Shown in pieces: positions 1 through 6,103 of a stretch of 7,106 nucleotides of DNA. The translations under genes and the position numbers were made by a program. Position 1 is the first letter of the stretch; each line of letters starts with the position of its first letter. The notes under the pieces were generated by a model that did not search any database, was not told the DNA's origin, and saw nothing but the letters and a program-made list of their open reading frames with translations. The stretch is from HGM05232 sp044433325. Lineage in GTDB: Bacteria > Bacteroidota > Bacteroidia > Bacteroidales > Muribaculaceae. The DNA lies in NCBI GenBank assembly GCA_044433325.1, contig JAWXTT010000112.1, forward strand, positions 1 to 7,106. The letters are read 5' to 3'.

Positions 1-73
1 AGATTATTAGCTCTAATTTCACAAGCGCCTTATTTCGAGGGTTCGGCTTTCCCTTAATGTTAATTGTAAACAT
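1..73 (-). CDS. Tyrosine recombinase/integrase, N-terminal fragment (cut by window edge)
   Basis: Reading leftward from an ATG at 73-71, 24 codons stay open to the window edge. The peptide begins MFTINIKGKPNPRNKALV and continues KLELII. This resembles the opening beta-strand region of the arm-type DNA-binding domain found at the start of many Bacteroidetes tyrosine recombinases (phage-integrase SAM-like family), where a 'PNPRNKALVKLE' stretch is familiar to me. The catalytic domain lies outside the window, so the call rests on this short N-terminus. The start is well defined, because an in-frame TAA sits five codons upstream (88-86) and no other start lies between. The start is only 3 bp from one arm of a 21-bp inverted repeat (77-97), which fits a recombinase acting on or controlled by nearby sites. 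The gene points away from the Dabb/ABC-F pair. A chance short ORF is the main alternative. Confidence 0.55.
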   Translation of the reverse strand, partial: MFTINIKGKPNPRNKALVKLELII

Positions 74-76
74 ATA

Positions 77-226
77 ATTAATGTGTTAGAATAAATTATT
101 AACTTTCCTGACTTATGGAGGTATATTTCACCCTACATATAAGCCTACATAAGAGTAGTCATTTACAGTCAAAAAGGTTTAACCGAGGATAAACCCCGTC
201 AACACAATTCATTCTAACACATTAAT
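77..226. repeat. Inverted repeat pair (77-97 / 206-226) enclosing about 108 bp
   Basis: ATTAATGTGTTAGAAT at 77-92 is the exact reverse complement of 211-226. After one mismatch (93/210), four more bases pair (94-97 with 206-209), giving 20 of 21 paired positions. The arms are 108 bp apart, too far for a simple terminator. The left arm lies in the leader of the recombinase-like gene starting at 73. The total span of 150 bp is in the size range of Bacteroidales invertible promoter segments. I found no convincing promoter box inside: the best is a plus-strand TATATTTC at 122-129, one base off TAnnTTTG and without a properly spaced -33 element. It could be an invertible switch, a pair of recombinase core or arm sites, or operators. 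Function is inferred; the repeat itself is directly visible. Confidence 0.8.
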
Positions 227-257
227 ACAAAAGAACTTACAAGCCTACATATTGTAA
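132..257. repeat. Iterated CCTACATA words and a TTACAA-N9-TTGTAA dyad
   Basis: CCTACATA occurs three times on the plus strand, at 132-139, 144-151 and 244-251. The last two copies extend to an identical 11-mer, AAGCCTACATA, at 141-151 and 241-251, exactly 100 bp apart. The rightmost copy is embedded in a perfect dyad, TTACAA (237-242) and TTGTAA (252-257). A separate 9-mer, ATTGTAAAC, is shared by 63-71 (across the recombinase start) and 251-259. Short iterated words next to a tyrosine recombinase gene are what arm-type binding sites or repressor operators look like, but no function can be assigned from sequence alone. Confidence 0.5.
171..195 (-). terminator. Weak intrinsic terminator-like hairpin, leftward
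   Basis: On the minus strand, GGTTTA (195-190) pairs with TAAACC (181-176) across an 8-nt loop. Five T residues follow directly (175-171), and a G.U pair could extend the stem by one. It lies 137 bp past the end of the Dabb gene and 98 bp before the recombinase start. It could end leftward transcripts of the ABC-F/Dabb pair before they enter the recombinase. The 6-bp stem is short, so efficiency would be modest. It sits wholly inside the 77-226 inverted repeat, so an inversion would reverse its polarity. Confidence 0.4.
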
Positions 258-331
258 ACTTTCAAAATGGGAGTGTACTAAGGTACGTGAGGATTAAAAC
301 CCCTCAGGATGTGCCAAAATCGCCGCTTAAT

Positions 332-625
332 TTAGATTTTAAAGTCAACGCAAGCGCGTGAGTCTTTATTATCTTTAATAATTGAAGCCGCCGCTACGTG
401 CGCTGGGTGTTTAGCATAGATATCCACCTCAGCCATAGAGCCAACAACCGCTGTAAGTACTAAGTCCCAAGACTCAGCAGGATTTTCATTAATACCAACC
501 TCCATAGATTGAAGAACATCAATCTGTTCAGGAAGTGCATCAAGAGCTAATTTAAACTTTTTAGCTACCTCTAGGCGTTCAGCATCTGAACCAGAGAATT
601 TAAATGTTACAATATGTTTTACCAT
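332..625 (-). CDS. Dabb (stress-responsive A/B barrel) domain protein
   Basis: This 97-residue protein is essentially one Dabb domain (dimeric alpha/beta barrel, PF07876-type) of normal length. The opening MVKHIVTFKF is the first strand, with the conserved His4. An amphipathic helix with LALDALPEQI follows at about 26-36. The stretch MEVGINENPAESWDLVLTAVV (about 41-61) is the characteristic second and third strands. The 'HPAH' helix signature is at about 73-76, and the last strand is CVDFKI. Members are small cytosolic dimers. Some plant relatives are polyketide cyclases, but bacterial ones mostly have no known reaction, so no substrate is proposed. The gene starts 29 bp after the ABC-F stop on the same strand, with no promoter visible in the gap, and is probably co-transcribed with it. 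No Shine-Dalgarno is seen; the leader is A-rich. Confidence 0.88.
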   Translation of the reverse strand: MVKHIVTFKFSGSDAERLEVAKKFKLALDALPEQIDVLQSMEVGINENPAESWDLVLTAVVGSMAEVDIYAKHPAHVAAASIIKDNKDSRACVDFKI

Positions 626-654
626 CTTCTTATATTTTTATTTATCAATATCCC

Positions 655-2268
655 TTATTTATATAATCTTTCGCGTGTAGCTTGTACCTTTTCATCCACT
701 ACGTAATCGTCATAATCCATAATCTTGTCAATGATACCATTAGGTGTTAACTCAATTACACGGTTACAAACGGTTTGAATAAATTCGTGGTCATGCGATG
801 ACATAATCACATTACCTTTAAACGATTTAAGCGTATTATTAAACGCTTGGATAGATTCAAGGTCAAGGTGATTAGTCGGAGAATCCAACACCAGAGTATT
901 AGCATCTGTCATCATCATACGAGCAATCATACAACGCATCTTCTCACCCCCTGAAAGTACTGATGATTTCTTCAACACCTCTTCACCTGAGAAAAGCATC
1001 TTACCTAAGAAACCCTTAATATAAATCTCACTAGTATCACTACTATATTGTGATAACCAGTCAACTAGGTTCATCTCATTATTAAAGAATGGTGAGTTAT
1101 CTAGTGGCAAGTAAGCCTCAGTAATTGTTTGCCCCCAGTCATAACTGCCAGCATCAGCCTTACGTTTACCATTAATAATTTCAAACAGAGCAGTCATAGC
1201 GCGGTGGTCACGACTTAGGAATACCACTTTATCACCCTTTTCGATTTGGAAGTTCACATCTTTGAAAAGCAGAGTACCCTCAACACTAGCTTCCAATCCC
1301 TTTATCTCAAGAATCTTATTCCCTGGTTCACGTGAAGGGGTAAAGATAATTCCAGGATAGCGACGTGACGATGGCTGAATCTCCTCAACATTCAACTTCT
1401 CTAACATTTTCTTACGGCTAGTTGTTTGCTTACTCTTAGCCACATTAGCTGAGAAACGTTGAATAAATTCAAGTAGCTCCTTACGTTTTTCGTCAGCTTT
1501 CTTATTTTGTTGAGCTTGTTGACGTGATGCCAACTGGCTAGATTCATACCAGAAACTATAGTTACCAGCAAATAGCTGTACCTTGTTATAATCAATATCT
1601 AGTGTATGTGTTGAAACCGCATCTAAGAAGTGACGGTCGTGAGATACCACTAGAACAGTATTCTCACAGCGAGAAAGATAATCCTCCAACCAAGCAACCG
1701 TTTCTAGGTCAAGGTCATTAGTAGGCTCATCCAGCAACAAGTTATCAGGATTACCGAAAAGAGCCTTTGCAAGTAGCACACGCACCTTTTCGTTACCACT
1801 CATATCCTTCATTAGGTTGTAGTGTTTAACCTCCTTGATACCTAAGCCACTAAGTAGCATAGCAGCATCACTCTCAGCATTCCAACCCTCCATCTCAGCA
1901 AACTTCTCCTCTAGCTCTGCGGCTAGAATACCATCAGCCTCACTGAAATCCTCTTTTGCATATAATGTATCCTTTTGTTGCATAATATTCCATAGGACAG
2001 TATGTCCACGTAGAACAGTTTCCATTACAGTACACTCATCAAACTCAAAGTGATTCTGACTCAATACTGACATACGCTCACCCGAACCTTGTGATACCGT
2101 ACCATGTGTAGGTGAAAGTTCGCCACTTAATATACGCATCAGCGTACTTTTTCCTGCGCCATTTGCGCCAATTACTCCGTAACAGTTACCTGGTGTAAAT
2201 TTCAAGTTAACATCCTGAAACAACACACGTTTACCAAACTGAATACCTAAATTATTTATTGCTATCAT
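655..2268 (-). CDS. ybiT: YbiT-type ABC-F ATPase with a degenerate second nucleotide-binding site
   Basis: This is a 537-residue soluble protein with two ABC cassettes and no membrane segments. Its order and length match E. coli YbiT (about 530 aa), an ABC-F protein of the family that binds the ribosomal E site and modulates translation. NBD1 has Walker A GANGAGKST (34-42, Lys40), a diverged signature MSGNEK (156-161), Walker B LLLDEPTNDLD with Glu181, and switch His210. A charged linker (about 241-315, with RFSANVAKSKQTTSRKKM) corresponds to the P-site tRNA-interaction motif. NBD2 (from about 318) lacks a Walker A; the equivalent stretch is LSRDHRAMT (351-359), without Gly or Lys. It has an intact LSGGEK signature (438-443), Walker B LVLDSPTNHLD with Ser463 in place of the catalytic Glu, and His492. 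The composite site NBD1 Walker A plus NBD2 signature is therefore intact, and the other is decayed. I recall similar NBD2 loss in Bacteroides homologues, so it may be a lineage trait and not a mutation. The Dabb gene follows it. Confidence 0.93.
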   Translation of the reverse strand: MIAINNLGIQFGKRVLFQDVNLKFTPGNCYGVIGANGAGKSTLMRILSGELSPTHGTVSQGSGERMSVLSQNHFEFDECTVMETVLRGHTVLWNIMQQKDTLYAKEDFSEADGILAAELEEKFAEMEGWNAESDAAMLLSGLGIKEVKHYNLMKDMSGNEKVRVLLAKALFGNPDNLLLDEPTNDLDLETVAWLEDYLSRCENTVLVVSHDRHFLDAVSTHTLDIDYNKVQLFAGNYSFWYESSQLASRQQAQQNKKADEKRKELLEFIQRFSANVAKSKQTTSRKKMLEKLNVEEIQPSSRRYPGIIFTPSREPGNKILEIKGLEASVEGTLLFKDVNFQIEKGDKVVFLSRDHRAMTALFEIINGKRKADAGSYDWGQTITEAYLPLDNSPFFNNEMNLVDWLSQYSSDTSEIYIKGFLGKMLFSGEEVLKKSSVLSGGEKMRCMIARMMMTDANTLVLDSPTNHLDLESIQAFNNTLKSFKGNVIMSSHDHEFIQTVCNRVIELTPNGIIDKIMDYDDYVVDEKVQATRERLYK

Positions 2269-2281
2269 ACCCGTATTTAAA

Positions 2282-2367
2282 GGGGAGTTCTAAAAACTGA
2301 CCCGTAAAATTTTAATAATTTACAAATGGGAGAAATGCAACTGTTTCATCAGTTTTTAGAGCTCCCC
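2282..2367 (-). repeat. Long hairpin/inverted repeat in the ABC-F leader
   Basis: The 19 bases GGGGAGTTCTAAAAACTGA (2282-2300) pair with 2349-2367 with a single mismatch (2288/2361). The pairing extends two bases on the outer side (AA at 2280-2281, TT at 2368-2369). The interior can also pair: CCC 2301-2303 with the GGG near 2328-2330, and GTAAA with TTTAC inside that. The structure ends 13 bp before the ABC-F start codon, and its outer end lies about 11 bp past a consensus -7 box (2380-2387). It would therefore make up almost the entire 5' UTR. The outer arms are also flanked by TTAAA direct repeats (2277-2281 and 2368-2372), so a small terminal-inverted-repeat (MITE-like) insertion is an alternative. 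That TTAAA flank overlaps the extended pairing, so the two readings cannot be separated here. Confidence 0.75.
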
Positions 2368-2379
2368 TTAAAACCAGTG

Positions 2380-2387
2380 CAAAGATA
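2380..2387 (-). promoter_or_regulatory. Bacteroidetes -7 promoter box for the ABC-F/Dabb operon
   Basis: The minus strand reads TATCTTTG followed by CA, an exact match to the Bacteroidetes primary-sigma -7 consensus TAnnTTTG. A good TTTG at the -33 spacing is not seen; the upstream stretch is T-rich. The start of transcription would fall at about 2373-2375, just before the long hairpin at 2282-2367, giving a leader of roughly 105 nt before the ABC-F start. Confidence 0.6.
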
Positions 2388-2446
2388 CTCATTTTTTCTC
2401 AATTCCCATAGTAAAAAAAGCCAAACTAGATTTTAACATTTTAAAC

Positions 2447-2454
2447 TATATTTG
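2447..2454 (+). promoter_or_regulatory. Candidate distal -7 box upstream of the OmpP1/FadL gene
   Basis: TATATTTG matches TAnnTTTG exactly on the plus strand, 150 bp before the porin start. There is no clear TTTG at -33. If used, it would give a leader of roughly 145 nt containing the GATATTTA/TAAATATC dyad. It may simply be a chance match in AT-rich DNA. Confidence 0.35.
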
Positions 2455-2507
2455 TTAATTTATTTCACAAAACTTCTGAATTTTCAGCACTTTAGAATAT
2501 TGTTTCA

Positions 2508-2531
2508 GATATTTAGATATGGTTAAATATC
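2508..2531. repeat. GATATTTA-N8-TAAATATC dyad upstream of the OmpP1/FadL gene
   Basis: Perfect 8-bp arms (2508-2515 and 2524-2531) surround an 8-bp spacer. The centre lies about 85 bp before the porin start codon and about 55 bp before the proximal -7 box at 2574-2581. That spacing fits a dimeric regulator binding upstream of a promoter. The arms are AT-rich, so a coincidental palindrome is possible. Confidence 0.35.
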
Positions 2532-2573
2532 ATTATTTTCAGTTAATTGTTTTTATTATTAACATTTTAGATA

Positions 2574-2581
2574 TACCTTTA
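2574..2581 (+). promoter_or_regulatory. Candidate proximal -7 box for the OmpP1/FadL gene
   Basis: TACCTTTA followed by CAG is one base off TAnnTTTG and has the typical downstream CA. It sits 22 bp before the start codon, giving a very short leader. A TTG at 2547-2549 is the nearest -33-like element, with slightly long spacing. I judge it the likelier promoter of the two candidates for this gene because of position and flank, but the final base of the box is off consensus. Confidence 0.4.
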
Positions 2582-2603
2582 CAGCAAATTTTAATAACAT
2601 AAT

Positions 2604-3926
2604 ATGAAAAAATTCAATTCAATACTAGCAGCACTATTAGTTACCTTATCAGCTAATGCTGAGGGTTATCAAGTAAATTCACTAAGTGCAAGCCAAGTAG
2701 GTATGGCTCACGTAGGTACAGGTATGAAATTAGGCGCAGAAAGCATGCACTTTAATCCAGCAGGGATGGCGTTTATGGAAGACAAATTAGACTTCTCAAT
2801 AGGAGCATCAGCCGTAGTACCATCAGCTACATGTACATATAGCGGGACAGAATACAGTAATAATAGCACAGTTAGCACACCTTTATACGCTTATGGCGCA
2901 TTTAGCGTAAATGACAAAATCAAGGTAGGTATCTCCCTAACAACCCCTTACGGTAGCTCAATAGATTGGGGCAGCAACTGGGCAGGTGCCGTATTATCAC
3001 AAAATGTTTCATTACAAGCATTTAGCCTACAACCAACTATTGCATGGAAAATCACAGATAAGTTATCAATAGGAGCAGGCGCAATTATCTCATGGGGTAG
3101 CGTTGAATTAGAGAAAGGTCTAGTTTCCGCCTCATCTATGAACATGGTATTAGCAGCACAAGGTTCAGAATATAGCTTTGGTGATACAACACCTGCATCA
3201 GTACAGTTAAGTGGTAGTTCTAAAGTCTCTGTTGGCTATAACGTTGGTGCAATGTATGATATAACTGATAAACTTACAGTAGGTGCATCATTCCGCTCAG
3301 AGATGGGACTTAAAGTAGAGGCTGGCGATGCCAAATTAATTTACGCAAAGGATAATGATATGGCACAGCTATTACTTGGTACTACCTTAGATGCTATGGA
3401 TAATTCTCAGTTTGAGGCAGAAATGCCTATGCCATATAATCTTACACTAGGTACTAGCTATCAACTAACTTCACGTTTACTACTTGCATTTGATGCACAA
3501 CTAACAGGTTGGAGTGCCTATGACGTACTTAATATCAACTTCCTTGGCGACGAGCTTACTGCATATAACCAATCATTAGAAAAAAACTACTCCAATTCAT
3601 GGGCATTCCGCATAGGAGCAGAGTATGCTCTTAATAAATCTATTGATTTACGTGCAGGATTCTATTATGACCAATCACCTGTTAACAGCGAATATTATAA
3701 TCCTGAAACACCCTCTATGGACAAGATTTCTCCATCCTTTGGGTTCTCATATCGTCCAACAGCCAATATTAGCATAGATGTAGCATGTGCATATATACAT
3801 GGATTAGGCGCAGATGACGCATCATACACATATACTGACACATTGCTTGAAACAGAAACCACATTCACAGCAAACTACTCAGTATCAGCATGGAATCCAA
3901 CACTAGGAATCAGCTACTCATTCTAG
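2604..3926 (+). CDS. OmpP1/FadL/TodX-family outer-membrane transport protein
   Basis: This 440-residue protein has a Sec signal peptide (MKKFNSILAALLVTLSANA, likely cut after Ala19). The mature N-terminus has the hallmark of the FadL family: EGYQVNSLSASQVGMAHVGT followed by the NPAGMAF motif (51-57), which forms the N-terminal hatch. The rest is alternating amphipathic strands (for example KITDKLSIGAGAIISWGSVEL, DKLTVGASFRSEMGLKVEAG, RLLLAFDAQLTGW) typical of a 14-strand beta-barrel. It ends ISYSF with the terminal Phe used by the BAM machinery. Family members pass hydrophobic compounds such as long-chain fatty acids or aromatics across the outer membrane; the actual substrate here cannot be told. 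The ATG at 2604 is the only start that gives a proper signal peptide. The gene stands alone between a divergent control region and a strong terminator. Confidence 0.92.
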   Translation: MKKFNSILAALLVTLSANAEGYQVNSLSASQVGMAHVGTGMKLGAESMHFNPAGMAFMEDKLDFSIGASAVVPSATCTYSGTEYSNNSTVSTPLYAYGAFSVNDKIKVGISLTTPYGSSIDWGSNWAGAVLSQNVSLQAFSLQPTIAWKITDKLSIGAGAIISWGSVELEKGLVSASSMNMVLAAQGSEYSFGDTTPASVQLSGSSKVSVGYNVGAMYDITDKLTVGASFRSEMGLKVEAGDAKLIYAKDNDMAQLLLGTTLDAMDNSQFEAEMPMPYNLTLGTSYQLTSRLLLAFDAQLTGWSAYDVLNINFLGDELTAYNQSLEKNYSNSWAFRIGAEYALNKSIDLRAGFYYDQSPVNSEYYNPETPSMDKISPSFGFSYRPTANISIDVACAYIHGLGADDASYTYTDTLLETETTFTANYSVSAWNPTLGISYSF

Positions 3927-3944
3927 CAGCTACCACTAATACAC

Positions 3945-3989
3945 AAAAAAAACAAGGAGCTATCCATTACGACAGCTCCTTGCTTTTTT
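3945..3989. terminator. Bidirectional intrinsic terminator
   Basis: CAAGGAGCT (3953-3961) pairs perfectly with AGCTCCTTG (3974-3982) over a 12-nt loop. On the plus strand it is followed by C then six T (3984-3989). On the minus strand it is followed directly by eight T (complement of 3945-3952). It lies 18 bp after the porin stop codon and 23 bp beyond the GtrA stop codon, so it serves both convergent transcripts. Confidence 0.9.
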
Positions 3990-4005
3990 GTATATTAGTC
4001 TGACT

Positions 4006-4398
4006 TTATGCGGCAAAGGTGAATAGGTAATTCATTAGGAAATTCCAGCTCATAATAACTATAAGTGAGAACACCTTTGAAATGTAAAAATTAAACTTCA
4101 TTTTATCATGTAGCAGATATATAATAGTATTTGATAAAACCAGTCCTATTGCTGCTATACACATAAACTTCACATATTGCATTGTCACATTTGGGTCATT
4201 GCTATGGAAAGTCCACAACCTATTAAATGTAAAATTAGATGTTGCGGATAATATAAATCCTAAGGAGTTTGCTAGATATTTATTTATCTTAAACCACTCC
4301 TTACATATGTAAGTTACCCCAAAATCTACAAACACTCCAGATGTTCCAACTATACTGAACTTCAAGAGTTTATCCAACATATCACTAGTTATCTCCAT
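4006..4398 (-). CDS. GtrA-family small membrane protein
   Basis: This 130-residue, four-helix membrane protein matches the GtrA family (PF04138) in length and motifs. TM1 holds FSIVGTSGVFVDFGVTY (14-30, with the conserved VG and Asp25). TM2 (about 41-58) is followed by NFTFNRLWTF (55-64), the family signature. TM3 is about 74-95 and TM4 about 105-127, ending WNFLMNYLFTF, an echo of the first signature as in other members. GtrA proteins are thought to move polyprenyl-phosphate-linked sugars across the cytoplasmic membrane for periplasmic glycosyltransferases. It is the last gene of the operon. Its start overlaps the end of the GT39 gene by 14 bp, implying translational coupling, and a GT39 enzyme would be a natural user of a flipped lipid-linked sugar. 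The coupling to flipping is inferred from the family, not shown here. Confidence 0.9.
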   Translation of the reverse strand: MEITSDMLDKLLKFSIVGTSGVFVDFGVTYICKEWFKINKYLANSLGFILSATSNFTFNRLWTFHSNDPNVTMQYVKFMCIAAIGLVLSNTIIYLLHDKMKFNFYISKVFSLIVIMSWNFLMNYLFTFAA

Positions 4399-6103
4399 TG
4401 ACTACTAATTTTTCGACAGGCGCGGCAAACCACCCCTTTTTCTCAGTTCCTAAAATAACAAAACCCAATTTATATTCACCATCAGCCACGTCAGCAGGTA
4501 TGGTATATTCATAGTTTATATGCAACGTTTCACCAGCTTTTAAGGTTAGATTATTGGTAATTTCACCCACTCTATAATCTGTTCGCATAGCTTGTAGAAT
4601 CAGCTGCATTCTTATATTTTCACCATCCACTGTGATAGGATAATCATATGGATTATACACCTCCAACACCAGCTTTAACACATCATTAGGAGCTACCGAA
4701 AATGGTAACTCGCACATATTATTAATAGTCACACGCTTTAACGGAACATACTCTTTGTCAATGTAATAGATAAACTGTTTACCATTAGCTAGTGGAACTA
4801 TGGTGTATCGCTCAGGGTCGCTCTCAGGCTCTAAGTTTTGTGCTTGAACGACTACCTCCTGACCATATAAATGGGAATCATCCAAATATTGCCATTGGCT
4901 AGTGCGATAAACAAAATCGGGTGAACCAAAGGCGTTATCATCAATATAAAATCTATACTTAGAGGCATTAGCATAGCCATCAGTAAATATTACAGGTCGC
5001 CCAGCGGCGGCATCGGCAATAGCTCCATACACTTTATGATTATTAAAAATATCCATCTTCAACCCAATAGGATTAAATACCATAACAAGCCTAGTAATCG
5101 CTACCAACACCACAGTAACAATAGCCATATTAATAGCATACTTACGGCTACGTGGATGACTGCGCAAATACTCAACCAATATCCAAACCAACCCGAAACA
5201 TGAGGGTATTAACCATTGCGGCTGTACCCTACCCCTATGCAGTGAATAAGCAAAGAATATCAAAAAAAGGATAGGCATCCATTTCAGCACGCGTTCAAAT
5301 TCAGTCTTAGCCTTAACTTTACGATAAGCCTGCACCCACAGTGGAACATAGAATACCGAAAATACTACTAACATATTCAAGATAAACTCACTAACATACC
5401 CCCATTTAAATGGCTTATTACGCCCTGACAAGTGGTAAGCAAAGGATGCAAAATCATGCTCATATTGCCAAATAAAGTGTGGCAAGAATAGTAACAATGT
5501 CACCGCTCCACTTAGATATAATCGCCATTGTAACAGAATCTTTGGATTAACAATTATCGAGAATAGCACTACTAATGCAGCTTGATACTTGCTATACGCC
5601 ATCAGTGCCATAGTAATCGACAACCATACCCATGAGAAGCCTTTAGGATTTTTAATAAACCCTTTATAAGCAGCTAGATACAGAACAGTTGTCATCATCA
5701 GTGGTGCATCTGGAACAGCTACAAAACCATATAGTTGTAACATTAGCAACGCACTAGTCACCGCTACATATAGCACTGCATCACTGCGAGTTGCATCATT
5801 AGGACGGATTAACCGCCAAAATATCCACAGATAAAACGGCTGTAACAGAATCACAAAAAAGCGCACACCCAGTTCAGTATCACCAAATACCCACTCACCC
5901 ATAGCTATAAGCAGAGCTAACATTGGAGGGTGATCATAATACCCCCATGACAGGATATCAGCATATATATGATAATACGCCTCATCATTAGATAACTCAG
6001 TAAAAGTTATCTGCAAGAGGTTCACACACCACCATACTATTAACCCCAATAGTACCGTCGCATTAGGTGTTAGTGATTTTAAGAATTGTGTTACTCGGCT
6101 CAT
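4385..6103 (-). CDS. GT39 (ArnT/PMT-like) membrane glycosyltransferase with C-terminal extracytoplasmic domain
   Basis: This 572-residue polytopic protein has about 11 hydrophobic helices between residues 13 and 344. The first periplasmic loop carries LSNDEAYYHIYADILSWGYYDHPP, with the Asp40-Glu41 pair and the DHPP motif (57-60) characteristic of PMT_2/GT39 enzymes. These use polyprenyl-phosphate sugars as donors and an Asp in this loop for catalysis. GRVQPQWLIP (291-300) fits a later conserved loop. Residues about 350-450 form a mixed soluble region (VIFTDGYANASKYRFYIDD). Residues about 455-570 look like a beta-sandwich (VLKLVLEVYNPYDYPI, LKAGETLHINYEYTIP, DGEYKLGFVIL), probably in the periplasm. 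The acceptor is unknown; lipid A, a glycan or a protein are all possible. The ATG at 6103 directly abuts the stop of the nitroreductase gene with no spacer, and the end overlaps the GtrA gene, so all three should be one transcript. Confidence 0.9.
   Translation of the reverse strand: MSRVTQFLKSLTPNATVLLGLIVWWCVNLLQITFTELSNDEAYYHIYADILSWGYYDHPPMLALLIAMGEWVFGDTELGVRFFVILLQPFYLWIFWRLIRPNDATRSDAVLYVAVTSALLMLQLYGFVAVPDAPLMMTTVLYLAAYKGFIKNPKGFSWVWLSITMALMAYSKYQAALVVLFSIIVNPKILLQWRLYLSGAVTLLLFLPHFIWQYEHDFASFAYHLSGRNKPFKWGYVSEFILNMLVVFSVFYVPLWVQAYRKVKAKTEFERVLKWMPILFLIFFAYSLHRGRVQPQWLIPSCFGLVWILVEYLRSHPRSRKYAINMAIVTVVLVAITRLVMVFNPIGLKMDIFNNHKVYGAIADAAAGRPVIFTDGYANASKYRFYIDDNAFGSPDFVYRTSQWQYLDDSHLYGQEVVVQAQNLEPESDPERYTIVPLANGKQFIYYIDKEYVPLKRVTINNMCELPFSVAPNDVLKLVLEVYNPYDYPITVDGENIRMQLILQAMRTDYRVGEITNNLTLKAGETLHINYEYTIPADVADGEYKLGFVILGTEKKGWFAAPVEKLVVNGDN

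Noticed and set aside
122..129. TATATTTC as an invertible promoter box
   Set aside because: It is one base off the -7 consensus with no correctly spaced -33 element, and it points away from the recombinase; not strong enough to list as a promoter.
288..306. TGAGG/CCTCA hairpin just past the Dabb gene as its terminator
   Set aside because: The stem is only 5 bp and no T tract follows on the minus strand; the hairpin at 171-195 is a better, though still weak, candidate.
1..331. CRISPR array or tRNA gene in the repeat-rich left spacer
   Set aside because: The repeats are short, irregularly placed and mostly inverted, and no cloverleaf or CCA end is visible.
1401..1595. 64-codon ORF on the minus strand in another frame of the ABC-F gene
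   Set aside because: It lies wholly inside the well-supported ABC-F coding frame and its translation resembles no family.
1835..2053. 72-codon ORF on the plus strand, Ser-rich
   Set aside because: It is antisense to the ABC-F gene, and its composition reflects the reverse complement of that frame.
2948..3145. 65-codon ORF on the minus strand
   Set aside because: It is antisense to the OmpP1/FadL gene and has no recognisable domain.
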